Of a stretch of DNA of 64,000 nt, positions 45,885 through 55,867 are shown one piece after another. The position numbers and the translations under genes are program-made. How positions within the stretch are numbered: the stretch's first letter is position 1; every line of letters begins with the position of its first letter. Source of the DNA: Collimonas antrihumi (lineage in GTDB: Bacteria > Pseudomonadota > Gammaproteobacteria > Burkholderiales > Burkholderiaceae_D); NCBI RefSeq assembly GCF_018304965.1, contig NZ_JAGQED010000005.1, forward strand, positions 62,001-126,000. Direction: 5' to 3'. The notes beneath the pieces were generated by a model. That model had not been told where the DNA came from and made no database searches. It saw only the letters and a program-made list of their open reading frames with translations.

Positions 45885-48794
45885 ATGTCCGATCAGACCA
45901 GCAAACCAGAAAACAATAAAGCAGCGAAGCCACAGGGTAAACCGCAAACTAAGCCGCAAAGCAAATACCCGGTCAACATGACCGAGACGCCATTCCCGAT
46001 GCGCGGCGACCTGGCCAAGCGCGAGCCGCAATGGGTCAAGCAGTGGCAGGAAAAGAAAGTCTACGAACGGATTCGCAAAGCCTCCAAGGGCCGCCCGAAA
46101 TTCATCCTGCATGACGGTCCGCCGTATGCAAACGGTGAAATCCACCTGGGCCATGCCGTCAACAAGATCCTCAAGGACATGATCGTCAAGGCCCGCAACA
46201 TGGCCGGCTTCGATGCGCCTTACGTGCCGGGCTGGGATTGCCACGGCATGCCGATCGAAATCCAGATCGAGAAAAAATACGGCAAGAACCTGCCGGTAGC
46301 GGAAGTGCAAGCCAAGGCGCGTGCCTACGCTAACGAACAGATCGACCTGCAAAGAAAAGACTTCATCCGCCTCGGTGTATTGGGCGAATGGGACAATCCA
46401 TACTTGACCATGGCCTTCGGTAACGAGGCCGACGAACTGCGCGCGCTAGGCGCCATCCTGGAAAAGGGTTATGTCTATCGCGGCCTGAAACCCGTCAACT
46501 GGTGCTTCGATTGCGGCTCCGCTTTGGCCGAGGCCGAAGTCGAATACCAGGACAAGCGCGATCCGTCGATCGATGTCGGCTTCCCGTTTGCCGAACCGGA
46601 AAAGATCGCCGCCGCATTCGGCTTGCCCGCGCTGCCAACCGATCAAGGTTATGTAGTGATCTGGACCACCACGCCGTGGACCATCCCTTCCAACCAGGCG
46701 CTCAACGTCCACCCTGAAATCGACTACGCGCTGGTCCAGACCGCGCGCAACGGTGCGCCCTTGCTGCTGATCCTGGCGCAAGACCTGGTCGAAGATTGCC
46801 TGCAACGTTTCGGCCTCGAAGGCAAAGCCATCGCTACCTGTAAAGGCGAGGCGCTGTCGCTGATCAATTTCAAGCACCCGCTGGCCGCCGCCGATGCCGG
46901 CTACAACCGCCTGTCGCCGATCTACCTGGGCGACTACGTCACCACCGACAGCGGCACCGGCATTGTCCACTCGGCGCCAGCCTACGGCATCGAAGACTTT
47001 ATCTCATGCAAAGCGCATGGCATGAAGGACGACGACATCATCAGCCCGGTTATGGGCGACGGCAAGTTCGCGTCCTGGCTGCCGTTCTTTGCCGGCATGA
47101 CTATCTGGGAAGCATCGAAGCCGATCTGCGGCAAGCTGGAAGAAGTCGGCGCACTGTTCAAGCTGGTGATGTTCGATCACAGCTACATGCATTGCTGGCG
47201 CCATAAAACGCCGATCATCTACCGCGCCACTTCGCAATGGTTCGCCAGCATGGACAACCTGCCGAAGGACGGCCACCCGAGCCTGCGCGCAACCGCCCTG
47301 CAAGCAATCGAAGATACCGCGTTCTTCCCTGGCTGGGGCAAGGCGCGCCTGCATGGCATGATCGCCAACCGTCCCGACTGGACACTGTCGCGCCAACGCC
47401 AATGGGGCGTGCCGATGGCGTTCTTCGTCCACAAGGAAACCGGCCAGTTGCATCCACGTACGCCGGAACTGCTGGAACAGATCGCGCAGCGCGTTGAGCA
47501 AAGCGGGATCGAAGCCTGGCAGGCGCTGGATCCGAAGGAATTGCTGGGCGACGATGCCGTCAATTACATCAAGAACAAGGACACCCTGGATGTCTGGTTC
47601 GACTCCGGCTCCACCCACCAGACCGTATTGCGCGGCTCGCACGCCAGCCAGCTGCAGTTCCCTGCCGACCTGTATCTGGAAGGTTCCGACCAACATCGCG
47701 GCTGGTTCCATTCCTCGTTGCTGACCTCGGCCATGTTGAATGGCCGCGCGCCGTATAACGCGTTGCTGACGCACGGTTTCGTGGTCGACGGCGAGGGCCG
47801 CAAGATGTCGAAGTCGCTGAAAAACGGCGTCGAGCCGCAAAAAGTGGCGGACTCGCTGGGCGCGGAAATCCTGCGCTTGTGGGTGGCCGCCAGCGATTAC
47901 TCGGGTGAAATCACGATCTCGGACGAGATCCTGAAACGCGTCACCGAATCGTATCGCCGCATCCGCAACACCCTGCGCTTCCTGCTGGCGAATACTTCCG
48001 ACTTCGATCCGTTGAAGGATGCGGTGCCGATCGCCGACTTGCTGGAAATCGATCGTTACGCGATCGCCAGCATGGCGCAGCTGCAAACCGATATCCTGCA
48101 ACATTACGAGACTTACGAATTCCATCCGGTGATCTCGAAATTGCAGATGTACTGCTCGGAAGACCTCGGCGGTTTCTATCTCGACATCCTGAAAGATCGC
48201 CTGTACACCAGCGGCGTCAGCTCGCCGGCCCGCCGTTCCGCTCAAACCGCGATCTGGCACATCACCCAGGCGTTATTGCGCGTGATGGCGCCGACGCTGT
48301 CGTTCACGGCGGAGGAAGCCTGGTCCTTCTTCGCCAGCCCGGAGGCTTTTGCCGCCAGCGATGAAACCATTTTCACCCAAACCTACTACACGCTGCCGGA
48401 AATCAGCGACGCCGCGGCCCTGATCGAAAAATTCAGCGCCGTCCGTGCGGTACGCGCCGACGTCACCAAGCAACTGGAAGAAGTCCGGGTCGCAGGCGGC
48501 ATCGGCTCTTCACTGCAGGCCGAAGTCGACATCAAGGCTGCTCCAGCGAAATATGCGCTGCTCCACAGCCTCGGCGACGATCTGAAATTTGTCTTGATCA
48601 CGTCCAGCGCAACCGTGTCGGAAGTGGCGACAGAAGCCGAAGAAGCGATTCTGGTCACACCGTCGGCGCAGCAGAAATGCGAACGCTGCTGGCATTACCG
48701 GGCCGATGTCGGCAGCCATCCTGAGCATCCTGGTTTGTGCGGACGCTGTGTTGCCAATTTGTTCGGCAACGGTGAAGATCGGCATTTTGCGTAG
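45885..48794 (+). CDS. ileS: isoleucyl-tRNA synthetase
   Basis: 969 aa from the ATG at 45885; a TTG four codons upstream also fits. Class Ia enzyme: the HIGH-type motif [20 protein letters not shown], an editing CP1 domain, and the C-terminal zinc finger [10 protein letters not shown]...CGRCVANL. The first 27 residues are Lys/Gln-rich ([16 protein letters not shown]), an odd low-complexity extension. The TAG stop lies inside the left arm of a palindromic repeat, so that element appears to have set the C-terminus. Confidence 0.96.
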   Translation: MSDQTSKPENNKAAKPQGKPQTKPQSKYPVNMTETPFPMRGDLAKREPQWVKQWQEKKVYERIRKASKGRPKFILHDGPPYANGEIHLGHAVNKILKDMIVKARNMAGFDAPYVPGWDCHGMPIEIQIEKKYGKNLPVAEVQAKARAYANEQIDLQRKDFIRLGVLGEWDNPYLTMAFGNEADELRALGAILEKGYVYRGLKPVNWCFDCGSALAEAEVEYQDKRDPSIDVGFPFAEPEKIAAAFGLPALPTDQGYVVIWTTTPWTIPSNQALNVHPEIDYALVQTARNGAPLLLILAQDLVEDCLQRFGLEGKAIATCKGEALSLINFKHPLAAADAGYNRLSPIYLGDYVTTDSGTGIVHSAPAYGIEDFISCKAHGMKDDDIISPVMGDGKFASWLPFFAGMTIWEASKPICGKLEEVGALFKLVMFDHSYMHCWRHKTPIIYRATSQWFASMDNLPKDGHPSLRATALQAIEDTAFFPGWGKARLHGMIANRPDWTLSRQRQWGVPMAFFVHKETGQLHPRTPELLEQIAQRVEQSGIEAWQALDPKELLGDDAVNYIKNKDTLDVWFDSGSTHQTVLRGSHASQLQFPADLYLEGSDQHRGWFHSSLLTSAMLNGRAPYNALLTHGFVVDGEGRKMSKSLKNGVEPQKVADSLGAEILRLWVAASDYSGEITISDEILKRVTESYRRIRNTLRFLLANTSDFDPLKDAVPIADLLEIDRYAIASMAQLQTDILQHYETYEFHPVISKLQMYCSEDLGGFYLDILKDRLYTSGVSSPARRSAQTAIWHITQALLRVMAPTLSFTAEEAWSFFASPEAFAASDETIFTQTYYTLPEISDAAALIEKFSAVRAVRADVTKQLEEVRVAGGIGSSLQAEVDIKAAPAKYALLHSLGDDLKFVLITSSATVSEVATEAEEAILVTPSAQQKCERCWHYRADVGSHPEHPGLCGRCVANLFGNGEDRHFA

Positions 48795-48906
48795 GGTGGG
48801 CACTTATGCCCACGCGTGACCGCGATAACCGGAATGCAGGCCCGTGCTGCACCGAAACAGACATGTACGTAGAGTGAGTTCACGCGTGGGCAACGTGCCC
48901 ACCCTA
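48791..48906. repeat. paired GTAGGGTGGGCA palindromic element
   Basis: Left arm GTAGGGTGGGCACTTATGCC... (48791-48820) and right arm ending GTGCCCACCCTAC (48878-48906) are near-perfect inverted copies around 57 bp. Each arm also folds on itself (TGGGCA/TGCCCA). A shorter relative is at 52496. REP-like and probably dispersed in the genome. Confidence 0.85.
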
Positions 48907-48935
48907 CAAACCCCTGAGAATCTATACAACCTGAT

Positions 48936-49445
48936 ATGGCCACAAAAAAACGCACGTCGATTTCTTCATCTTCCTCCAAATACGGCCTGGCGCCATGGCT
49001 TGCCATCGCGGCACTGGTGTTATTGATAGATCAACTGACCAAGATCACGATTGTGCGGCTGTTCAGCTATGGCGAATCGCAAGCGGTGACCTCATTCTTC
49101 AACCTGGTGCTGGTATATAACAAGGGCGCTGCATTCAGCTTCCTTTCCACCGAATCCGGCTGGCAGCGCTACTTTTTCACCGCGCTCGGCATCGCGGCCG
49201 CGCTGTTCATCACTTTCCTGCTGAAACGCCATGCCGGACAACGCATGTTTTGCACCGCGCTGGCATTGATCCTGGGCGGCGCCATCGGCAATGTGATCGA
49301 CCGCATCGCCTACGGCCATGTGATCGACTTTCTCGACTTCTATGTGCGCAACTGGCACTGGCCAGCTTTCAACGTCGCCGATAGCGCGATCTGCGTCGGT
49401 GCGGTATTGTTTGTTATTGATGAATTGCGTCGCGTAAATAAATAG
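48936..49445 (+). CDS. lspA: lipoprotein signal peptidase
   Basis: 169 aa with four membrane helices. Aspartic protease that cleaves prolipoprotein signal peptides after lipidation. Signature stretches are [33 protein letters not shown] (first Asp) and [11 protein letters not shown] (second Asp). The N-terminus carries a Lys/Ser-rich stretch. Separated from ileS by the palindromic element. Confidence 0.96.
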   Translation: MATKKRTSISSSSSKYGLAPWLAIAALVLLIDQLTKITIVRLFSYGESQAVTSFFNLVLVYNKGAAFSFLSTESGWQRYFFTALGIAAALFITFLLKRHAGQRMFCTALALILGGAIGNVIDRIAYGHVIDFLDFYVRNWHWPAFNVADSAICVGAVLFVIDELRRVNK

Positions 49446-49460
49446 TTAATTAATTGCGTA

Positions 49461-49504
49461 ACTACTTAGTAATCACTTAGTTACCACTTAGTTACCACTT
49501 AGTA
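49461..49504. repeat. four 11-bp tandem repeats with core ACTTAGT
   Basis: ACTACTTAGTA, ATCACTTAGTT, ACCACTTAGTT and ACCACTTAGTA lie end to end between lspA and coaBC. AT-rich, one helical turn per unit. Confidence 0.8.
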
Positions 49505-49548
49505 TCCAATTAAGTAACCGATAAGCGCTTTACCCTCCAGGAGTAAAT

Positions 49549-50754
49549 ATGGATCTCGCTGGTAAAAAAATCGTGCTGGGACTGACCGGCGGCATTGCCT
49601 GCTACAAGGCAGCGGAATTCACGCGCGCCATGAGCAAGGCCGGTGCTTCGGTGCAGGTCGTCATGACCTCGGCGGCGATGCACTTCATCACGCCAGTCAC
49701 CATGCAAGGCTTGTCCGGCAAGCCGGTATTTACCGATCAATGGGATGCGCGCATCGGCAACAACATGCCGCATATCGACCTGACGCGCGACGCCGACGCC
49801 ATCGTGATTGCGCCCTGCTCTGCCGATTTCATCTTCAAGCTGGCGCACGGCGCCTGCGACGACTTGCTGTCGACGTTATGCGTCGCCCGTCCAGCCACAG
49901 TACCCTTGCTGGTCGCGCCGGCGATGAATGTCGAGATGTGGCAAAACCCGGCAACCCAACGCAACCTGACGCAACTGCTGGAAGACGGCATCCAGCTGCT
50001 CGGCCCCGATGCGGGCGAACAGGCTTGCGGCGAAGTCGGCATGGGCCGCATGCTGGAAGCAGATCAATTACTGGAAGAAGTGATCGCCTCGTTCCAACCC
50101 AAGCTGCTCAAAGGTAAACGCCTGCTGCTGACCGCCGGCCCGACTTTCGAACCGATCGACCCGGTACGCGGCATCACAAATCTTTCATCCGGAAAAATGG
50201 GTTATGCCGTAGCTCGCGCAGCTTATGAAGCCGGGGCGGAAGTCACCCTGGTGTCAGGCCCGACCGCGCTGACCACACCCTACGGCGTGCGCCGCATCAG
50301 CGTCCAGACCGCGCAGCAAATGCACGATATCGTGATGGCGCAGTTGGCCGGCGCCGATAGCGGCACTGACGTCTTCGTCGCAGTGGCAGCAGTGGCTGAC
50401 TGGCGCGTAGCCAACGCCAGTGCGCAAAAACTGAAAAAGAACGCCGACGGCAGCGCCCCCGAATTAGTGTTCGAACAAAACCCGGACATTCTGGCAACAG
50501 TTGCAGCATTGCCGAAACCGCCTTACTGTGTCGGTTTTGCTGCCGAGTCAGAGAACTTGCTCCAATATGGCGAGGTCAAACGCATCAAGAAAAATGTACC
50601 GCTATTGGTCGGCAATATCGGCCATGACACGTTTGGCAAGGATGATAACCAATTAGTATTGTTTGATGCCGACGGCCACACCAGTTTGCCGCGCGCCGGC
50701 AAGCAACAACTGGCGCGTCAGTTGATTGCCGCAATTGCCAGTCGTCTTATCTAG
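49549..50754 (+). CDS. coaBC: phosphopantothenoylcysteine decarboxylase / synthetase
   Basis: 401 aa. The N-terminal flavin decarboxylase domain has GLTGGIACYKAAEF, HIDLTRDADAIVIAPCSADF and LLVAPAMNVEMW. The C-terminal synthetase domain has LLLTAGPTFEPIDPVRGITN and SGKMGYAVARAA. Two successive coenzyme A steps. CCAGGAG precedes the ATG. It precedes dut, the usual order. Confidence 0.96.
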   Translation: MDLAGKKIVLGLTGGIACYKAAEFTRAMSKAGASVQVVMTSAAMHFITPVTMQGLSGKPVFTDQWDARIGNNMPHIDLTRDADAIVIAPCSADFIFKLAHGACDDLLSTLCVARPATVPLLVAPAMNVEMWQNPATQRNLTQLLEDGIQLLGPDAGEQACGEVGMGRMLEADQLLEEVIASFQPKLLKGKRLLLTAGPTFEPIDPVRGITNLSSGKMGYAVARAAYEAGAEVTLVSGPTALTTPYGVRRISVQTAQQMHDIVMAQLAGADSGTDVFVAVAAVADWRVANASAQKLKKNADGSAPELVFEQNPDILATVAALPKPPYCVGFAAESENLLQYGEVKRIKKNVPLLVGNIGHDTFGKDDNQLVLFDADGHTSLPRAGKQQLARQLIAAIASRLI

Positions 50755-50833
50755 AGTCTCGAATTTCCATATCGCTGCCCGTTTCACCGCCAGCGGTTTG
50801 CATCAAAAATCAGAGGTAGTTTGATGAGCACCC

Positions 50834-50851
50834 GGCAGGATTAATCCTGCC
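50834..50851. repeat. 18-bp perfect palindrome before dut
   Basis: GGCAGGATTAATCCTGCC, with no loop. It lies in the coaBC-dut gap, about 75 bp before the dut ATG. Confidence 0.6.
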
Positions 50852-50879
50852 ATGTTTGTTGTACCTGCCATTATTTCTT

Positions 50880-50906
50880 CATTTTTCATTTTTCATTTTT
50901 CATTTA
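50880..50906 (+). repeat. 7-bp simple repeat CATTTTT x3-4
   Basis: Three CATTTTT units and a partial fourth lie about 20 bp before the dut ATG. Such tracts can slip and may alter spacing or translation of dut. Confidence 0.75.
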
Positions 50907-50926
50907 ATAGATTGTTACAAAATTCC

Positions 50927-51376
50927 ATGAATATCATCGACGTCAAAATTCTCGACCCACGCATGCAAGATCAATTGCCGGCTTACGCCACCGAAGGCAG
51001 TGCGGGCCTGGACCTGCGCGCTTGCCTGGACGCCGCGCTGACGATCAAACCCGGCGAAACCCATCTGATTCCGACCGGCCTGGCGATTCACATCGGCGAC
51101 CCTGCCTATGCCGCCATGATCCTGCCGCGCAGCGGCCTCGGCCATAAACATGGCATCGTGTTGGGGAACCTGGTCGGCCTGATCGACTCTGATTACCAGG
51201 GTCAGTTAATGGTTTCTACCTGGAACCGCGGAACGACCGAATTCACCCTCAACCCGATGGAACGGCTGGCGCAATTGATTATTGTGCCTGTTGCACGTGT
51301 CCGTTTTAATGTCGTACCAGATTTCGAGAGCAGCGAACGCGGCGCAGGCGGCTTCGGCAGCACCGGAAAAAATTGA
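50927..51376 (+). CDS. dut: dUTP diphosphatase
   Basis: 149 aa from the ATG; the longer frame reads the T-rich repeat. Trimeric dUTPase motifs are in order: [56 protein letters not shown] and the C-terminal arm [11 protein letters not shown]. It hydrolyses dUTP to dUMP. Confidence 0.96.
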   Translation: MNIIDVKILDPRMQDQLPAYATEGSAGLDLRACLDAALTIKPGETHLIPTGLAIHIGDPAYAAMILPRSGLGHKHGIVLGNLVGLIDSDYQGQLMVSTWNRGTTEFTLNPMERLAQLIIVPVARVRFNVVPDFESSERGAGGFGSTGKN

Positions 51377-51387
51377 TGGAGAAATTA

Positions 51388-52491
51388 ATGAGATTGACGA
51401 ATTTGACGCGCGGCGCCGGATGGCAAGGCGCCAAGCGTTATGCGGCGCTGACATTACCAGTGCTGTTCCTGGCTGCCTGCGCCACGCAGGAGCCTGGCAC
51501 TGGCGCCGGTACCGCACCAAGGACCGTGCCGACAGTCTCTCCCAAACCCGTAGCGCCGACGTTGTCGCCACAGCAAACGGAGCTGAAATCGTTGATCGGC
51601 TTGCAAGACCGCTTGTACGACGTCGCCGCTCCATTGCTGGTGAATAACGCGGTATTGTGCAGAAACAATGCGCGCAACCTGCTCGGTTTCACCGCCAAGA
51701 CAAAGTATTCCTATACACCAGAATTCGTTGATGCGGCAGCTGCCTTGGGCCTGAGCGATCAACTGCAAGTGACCGGCGTGCTGGCCGGCAGCGGTGCCGC
51801 CAAGGTCGGCCTGCAACGCGGCGACCGGCTGGTGACTATCCAGGACAAGCCGGTACCGACCGGCGCCGATGCTGAACGCCAGACCGCCCTGCTGCTGGGC
51901 CCGCTGGTGAACGGCCGTAACAGCATCAAGCTGACGGTCGCGCGCAAAGGCAGCAACCAGACCATGAACATCCCGCTGACCCGTGCCTGCGCCTTTGGCA
52001 TCGAACTCGGCAATACCGAGAATGTGATCAGTTATGCCGACGGCCGACGCGTGCTGATCAGCAGCGGCATGATGAAATTCACCAAGAACGACGATGAGCT
52101 GGCCCTGGTGATCGCCAAGGAAATGGCGCACAACACACTTACCCATCCGGCGCGCCAACGCAGCACTGCCACCCTGACCGGTGTCATCGACAATCTGATC
52201 CGCTTGCGGCCGGATACAGCGGCATTGAACGGCATGGCCGGCGTCAAGCCTTATCCGCAACAAATGGATGCGGCAGCCGACAAACTGGCGTTGTACATGG
52301 TTGCGCGCGCCGGCTACAAGGTCGACGATGCGGCAGCTTTCTGGCAACGGCTGGCGACCAGCTATCCGGCCAGCGCGCTCAATGGCTATACCGCGATCCA
52401 TCCTGGCACCGACTATCGGCTGTCGGCCATCCAGAAAGCCGTTTCGGATATCCAGGCCAAGCAAGCGACCAACGCTGCCGTACTGCCGTAG
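51388..52491 (+). CDS. lipoprotein with PDZ and degenerate M48 peptidase domain
   Basis: 367 aa from the ATG after TGGAGAAATTA; an ATG at 51376 overlapping the dut stop is also possible. Lipobox LFLAACATQ, then a PDZ domain (GVLAGSGAAKVGLQRGDRLV) and an M48-like domain. Active M48 enzymes have HExxH; here the site reads IAKEMAHNTLTH, with Lys in place of the first His. The Glu and second His remain. It may be a pseudo-protease or a chaperone-like envelope lipoprotein. Confidence 0.85.
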   Translation: MRLTNLTRGAGWQGAKRYAALTLPVLFLAACATQEPGTGAGTAPRTVPTVSPKPVAPTLSPQQTELKSLIGLQDRLYDVAAPLLVNNAVLCRNNARNLLGFTAKTKYSYTPEFVDAAAALGLSDQLQVTGVLAGSGAAKVGLQRGDRLVTIQDKPVPTGADAERQTALLLGPLVNGRNSIKLTVARKGSNQTMNIPLTRACAFGIELGNTENVISYADGRRVLISSGMMKFTKNDDELALVIAKEMAHNTLTHPARQRSTATLTGVIDNLIRLRPDTAALNGMAGVKPYPQQMDAAADKLALYMVARAGYKVDDAAAFWQRLATSYPASALNGYTAIHPGTDYRLSAIQKAVSDIQAKQATNAAVLP

Positions 52492-52495
52492 GAAT

Positions 52496-52523
52496 GTAGG
52501 GTGGGCAATTTTGCCCATCCTAC
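52496..52523. repeat. single-arm GTAGGGTGGGCA palindrome
   Basis: GTAGGGTGGGCAA-TT-TTGCCCATCCTAC, 13-bp arms with one mismatch, right after the lipoprotein stop. Same family as 48791-48906. Confidence 0.85.
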
Positions 52524-52524
52524 G

Positions 52525-52563
52525 AAAAAAGCCTGAATCACTCACGTGAATTCAGGCTTTTTT
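52525..52563. terminator. bidirectional intrinsic terminator
   Basis: AAAAAAGCCTGAAT...ATTCAGGCTTTTTT, a 14-bp perfect stem with an 11-nt loop, between the convergent lipoprotein gene and clpA. T-tracts are present on both strands. Confidence 0.9.
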
Positions 52564-52584
52564 AACGAGCGGATTAAACCAAAA

Positions 52585-54885
52585 TTATTCCACTTCCACC
52601 GTTTCCTCAGGCGCTGCAGGCGAGGACGAATCCTTCTCTGCAAAGTCCAGGCTGATCTGATCCTTGTCGTCCAGATCGACGGTTACCCGGCCGCCGGTCA
52701 CCAATTTGCCGAACAACAGTTCGTCTGCCAGCGCCTTGCGTATCATGTCCTGGATCAGGCGTGACATCGGACGCGCGCCCATCAACGGATCGAAACCCTT
52801 CTTGGCCAGGAATTTCCGCAAATTCTCGGTGAAGACCGCTTCCACTTTTTTCTCATGCAACTGCTCTTCCAGCTGCATCAGGAACTTGTCGACCACACGC
52901 AAGATGACTTCTTCATCCAGTGCACGGAAGCTGATGATGGAATCGATGCGATTGCGGAATTCCGGCGTAAACATACGCTTGATATCCGCCATCTCGTCAC
53001 CGGCCTCTTTCTTCTCGGTGAAACCGATCGAACGTTTTTGCAAGCTTTCTGCACCGGCATTGGTGGTCATGATAATGATCACATTGCGGAAATCCGCCTT
53101 GCGTCCATTATTGTCGGTCAATGCGCCGTGATCCATCACCTGCAACAGGATATTGAAAATGTCCGGGTGGGCTTTTTCAATTTCATCCAGCAGCAATACC
53201 GCATGCGGCTTCTTGGTCACGGCCTCGGTCAGCAAGCCGCCCTGGTCGAACCCGACATAACCCGGAGGCGCGCCAATCAGGCGGCTCACCGCATGGCGCT
53301 CCATGTACTCGGACATGTCGAACCGGATCAGCTCGATGCCCATGATGAATGCCAGCTGCTTGGCCACCTCGGTCTTGCCAACGCCGGTCGGACCGGAGAA
53401 CAGGAAAGAACCGATCGGCCGGTCGGTCTTGCCCAAACCGGCGCGCGCCATCTTGATCGCCGATGCCAGGGCATCGATCGCCGGATCCTGGCCGAACACC
53501 ACATTGCGCAAATCGCGGTCTATGGTTTGCAGCTTGCTGCGATCGTCCTGGTTGACCGACTGCGGTGGAATCCGCGCAATCTTGGCGATGATGTCTTCGA
53601 TCTCGCCCTTGCCTATTGTCTTTTTCTGCTTCGACTTCGGCAGGATGCGTTGCGCTGCACCGGCTTCATCGATGACGTCGATCGCCTTGTCAGGCAGATG
53701 ACGATCGTTGATGAAACGCGCCGCCAGTTCAGCTGCGCTGGTCAGTGCGGAAGCCGAGTACTTGACGCCGTGATGTTCTTCAAAGCGCGATTTCAAGCCG
53801 CGCAGGATCTGCACGGTTTGCTCTACCGTCGGTTCGTTGACGTCGATCTTCTGGAAGCGACGCGACAACGCATGGTCTTTTTCAAAGACGCCGCGGAATT
53901 CTGTATAAGTGGTCGCGCCGATGCATTTCAGCTGGCCGCTGGACAACGCCGGTTTCAACAGATTGGACGCATCGAGCGTGCCGCCGGAAGCCGAACCGGC
54001 GCCGATGATCGTATGGATCTCGTCGATAAACAAGATGCCGTGCGGACTATCTTTCAATTGCTTGAGCACCGCTTTCAGACGCTGCTCGAAGTCACCGCGG
54101 TATTTGGTGCCGGCCAGCAGCGAACCCATGTCGAGCGAGTAGACAATCGCATTTTGCAAAATTTCAGGGACTTCACCCTGGGTGATGCGCCATGCCAGTC
54201 CCTCTGCAATCGCAGTCTTGCCGACGCCGGCTTCGCCGACCAGCAAAGGATTATTCTTGCGGCGACGGCACAAGGTCTGGATCACGCGTTCGACCTCGTA
54301 CTCGCGGCCGATCAGCGGATCGATTTTTCCTTCGGTCGCCAGCTTGTTCAGGTTTTGCGTAAACTGGTCGAGCGGGCTCTCTTTAGCCTGGCCTTCGGCC
54401 TGCACTTCTTCCGCGCCTTCCGAAGATTTCTGCGCATCGGATTGCTGATCCTTGCGCACACCATGCGAAATGAAGTTGACCACGTCGAGACGCGTCACAC
54501 CTTGCTGATGCAGGTAATACACAGCATGCGAATCCTTCTCGCCGAAGATGGCGACCAGCACGTTTGCGCCGGTCACTTCCTTCTTGCCGTTGGAAGCCGA
54601 TTGCACATGCATGATGGCGCGTTGGATAACGCGTTGGAAACCCAGGGTAGGTTGGGTATCCACTTCATTCGAACCCGGCACCGTCGGTGTGTTGTCGCCA
54701 ATGAAGATAGCCAGCGTCTTGCGCATATCGTCAATATTGACCGCACACGCACGCAGCACTTCTGCCGCGGACGGGTTGTCGAGCAATGCCAGCAGCAGGT
54801 GTTCAACCGTGATGAACTCGTGCCTTGCTTGTCGTGCCTCGACAAACGCCATGTGCAAACTTACTTCCAGTTCCTGCGCAATCAT
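52585..54885 (-). CDS. clpA: ClpA, ATPase subunit of the ClpAP protease
   Basis: 766 aa from the ATG after GGAGGAAGC. N-domain ([19 protein letters not shown]), two AAA+ modules with Walker [13 protein letters not shown] and [13 protein letters not shown]. An acidic C-terminal tail ends [13 protein letters not shown]. Unfolds substrates for ClpP; its N-domain binds ClpS. The start overlaps the clpS stop (ATGA), so the pair is coupled. Confidence 0.96.
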   Translation of the reverse strand: MIAQELEVSLHMAFVEARQARHEFITVEHLLLALLDNPSAAEVLRACAVNIDDMRKTLAIFIGDNTPTVPGSNEVDTQPTLGFQRVIQRAIMHVQSASNGKKEVTGANVLVAIFGEKDSHAVYYLHQQGVTRLDVVNFISHGVRKDQQSDAQKSSEGAEEVQAEGQAKESPLDQFTQNLNKLATEGKIDPLIGREYEVERVIQTLCRRRKNNPLLVGEAGVGKTAIAEGLAWRITQGEVPEILQNAIVYSLDMGSLLAGTKYRGDFEQRLKAVLKQLKDSPHGILFIDEIHTIIGAGSASGGTLDASNLLKPALSSGQLKCIGATTYTEFRGVFEKDHALSRRFQKIDVNEPTVEQTVQILRGLKSRFEEHHGVKYSASALTSAAELAARFINDRHLPDKAIDVIDEAGAAQRILPKSKQKKTIGKGEIEDIIAKIARIPPQSVNQDDRSKLQTIDRDLRNVVFGQDPAIDALASAIKMARAGLGKTDRPIGSFLFSGPTGVGKTEVAKQLAFIMGIELIRFDMSEYMERHAVSRLIGAPPGYVGFDQGGLLTEAVTKKPHAVLLLDEIEKAHPDIFNILLQVMDHGALTDNNGRKADFRNVIIIMTTNAGAESLQKRSIGFTEKKEAGDEMADIKRMFTPEFRNRIDSIISFRALDEEVILRVVDKFLMQLEEQLHEKKVEAVFTENLRKFLAKKGFDPLMGARPMSRLIQDMIRKALADELLFGKLVTGGRVTVDLDDKDQISLDFAEKDSSSPAAPEETVEVE

Positions 54886-55190
54886 GCTTCCTCCATCATG
54901 CATTGCAGGGGGTGCCCTGCTTTGCGTGCGTGCGTTAATACCAGTTCAACCTTGGTGGATGCAATATCTTTAGGATATACACCACACATGCCTTTGCCAT
55001 CGCGATGCACTTTCAACATTATCTGCGTTGCGGCTTCGCGATCCTTGTTGAAATATTCCTGCAGAATAGCGACCACGAACTCCATTGGCGTGTAGTCATC
55101 ATTAAGCAGAAATACCTGATACATGGGAGGCGGCTTGAGCTTTTGCTCTTGCCGCGTCGCTACTGTCCCGTCTTCGTGCTTGGTTACCAT
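54882..55190 (-). CDS. clpS: ClpS, N-end-rule adaptor for ClpAP
   Basis: 102 aa. Core [20 protein letters not shown] and [20 protein letters not shown] form the pocket that binds bulky N-terminal residues. Coupled to clpA by the 4-bp overlap. Confidence 0.96.
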   Translation of the reverse strand: MVTKHEDGTVATRQEQKLKPPPMYQVFLLNDDYTPMEFVVAILQEYFNKDREAATQIMLKVHRDGKGMCGVYPKDIASTKVELVLTHARKAGHPLQCMMEEA

Positions 55191-55334
55191 GCGCCTATTC
55201 TAAAACCTTCCGCCAAATGCGCAACGCGCAACTCTGAATAAATAGTGTTTATATCGATACTAATGTTGATATTACGCGTTTTCCGATTGCTATGCAGATG
55301 ACGATAGAAGAGATTAAATCAAGAGGAGAAAACA

Positions 55335-55376
55335 ATGCGTATGCACAAATTTAATTGCATAAAGGAAATTACTTGA
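55335..55376 (+). CDS. possible 13-codon ORF with strong ribosome-binding site
   Basis: ATG follows AGAGGAGAAAACA, a better Shine-Dalgarno than that of cspA. It encodes MRMHKFNCIKEIT and stops within the cspA -35. Expression is not certain. Confidence 0.3.
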   Translation: MRMHKFNCIKEIT

Positions 55377-55401
55377 CTTTTTTATTTTTAACGCGAACAA
55401 T
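55373..55401 (+). promoter_or_regulatory. probable cspA promoter
   Basis: -35 TTGACT (55373-55378), 17-bp spacer, -10 AACAAT (55396-55401). The -35 is good and the -10 weak. Confidence 0.5.
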
Positions 55402-55528
55402 GACATTCATTGATAAGCATGTTTCAGCTTGTTAATAGAAGTGAGCAAGTTCTAGAAGGGGCAGCGTTACGCGAGGCTTCTTGCTTTTACGGCTCGTGTG
55501 ATTGTTATTATTTGAAAGACGCTATTTT

Positions 55529-55732
55529 ATGGCAACAGGTACAGTCAAGTGGTTCAACGATTCTAAGGGCTTCGGCTTTATCACTCCGGATGACGGCGGT
55601 GAAGATTTGTTTGCACACTTTTCCGCAATCCAGATGAACGGCTTCAAGACTCTCAAAGAAGGTCAAAAAGTCCAGTTCGAAGTCACGCAAGGCCCTAAAG
55701 GCAAGCAAGCTTCTAACATCCAGGCTCCTTAA
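55529..55732 (+). CDS. cspA: cold-shock protein, CspA family
   Basis: 67 aa. OB-fold RNA chaperone: [19 protein letters not shown] carries RNP1 (KGFGFI) and DLFAHFS is RNP2. The ATG at 55529 gives the standard length; the frame opens upstream but homology begins here. Divergent from clpS and ended by an intrinsic terminator. Confidence 0.96.
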   Translation: MATGTVKWFNDSKGFGFITPDDGGEDLFAHFSAIQMNGFKTLKEGQKVQFEVTQGPKGKQASNIQAP

Positions 55733-55756
55733 TTCAGTTGATTAAGTGGTCTTTGT

Positions 55757-55785
55757 AAAAAACCTCACCGCGGTGAGGTTTTTTT
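55757..55785 (+). terminator. intrinsic terminator of cspA
   Basis: AAAAAACCTCACCG/CGGTGAGGTTTTTT perfect symmetric stem with T7, 25 bp past the cspA stop. Confidence 0.9.
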
Positions 55786-55819
55786 ATTGCCCCGCCATAG
55801 CGCATGTCGGCAACGCACG

Positions 55820-55851
55820 AAAAAAAAGCCAGAACAAGTTCTGGCTTTTTT
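55820..55851 (-). terminator. intrinsic terminator of icd
   Basis: GCCAGAAC-AA-GTTCTGGC stem, with U8 on the minus strand, 17 bp past the icd stop. Confidence 0.9.
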
Positions 55852-55867
55852 CATAAAAACGGAAAAC

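Larger units (their letters stand above)
55191..55528. other. clpS-cspA divergent region with a long csp leader
   Basis: 338 bp without a recognised gene. It holds the clpS promoter side (AT-rich, 55230-55290), a possible 13-codon ORF and the cspA promoter. Transcription from TTGACT/AACAAT would give a leader of about 120 nt; long 5' leaders with cold-responsive structure are typical of cspA-type genes. Confidence 0.5.

Noticed and set aside
48791-48906. Possible intrinsic terminator after ileS
   Set aside because: The arms are far apart and no T-tract follows; a repeat element explains it better.
52855-55095. Open frame of 746 codons opposite clpA and clpS
   Set aside because: Antisense shadow of a GC-rich conserved gene; composition is Arg/His/Gln-rich with no domain.
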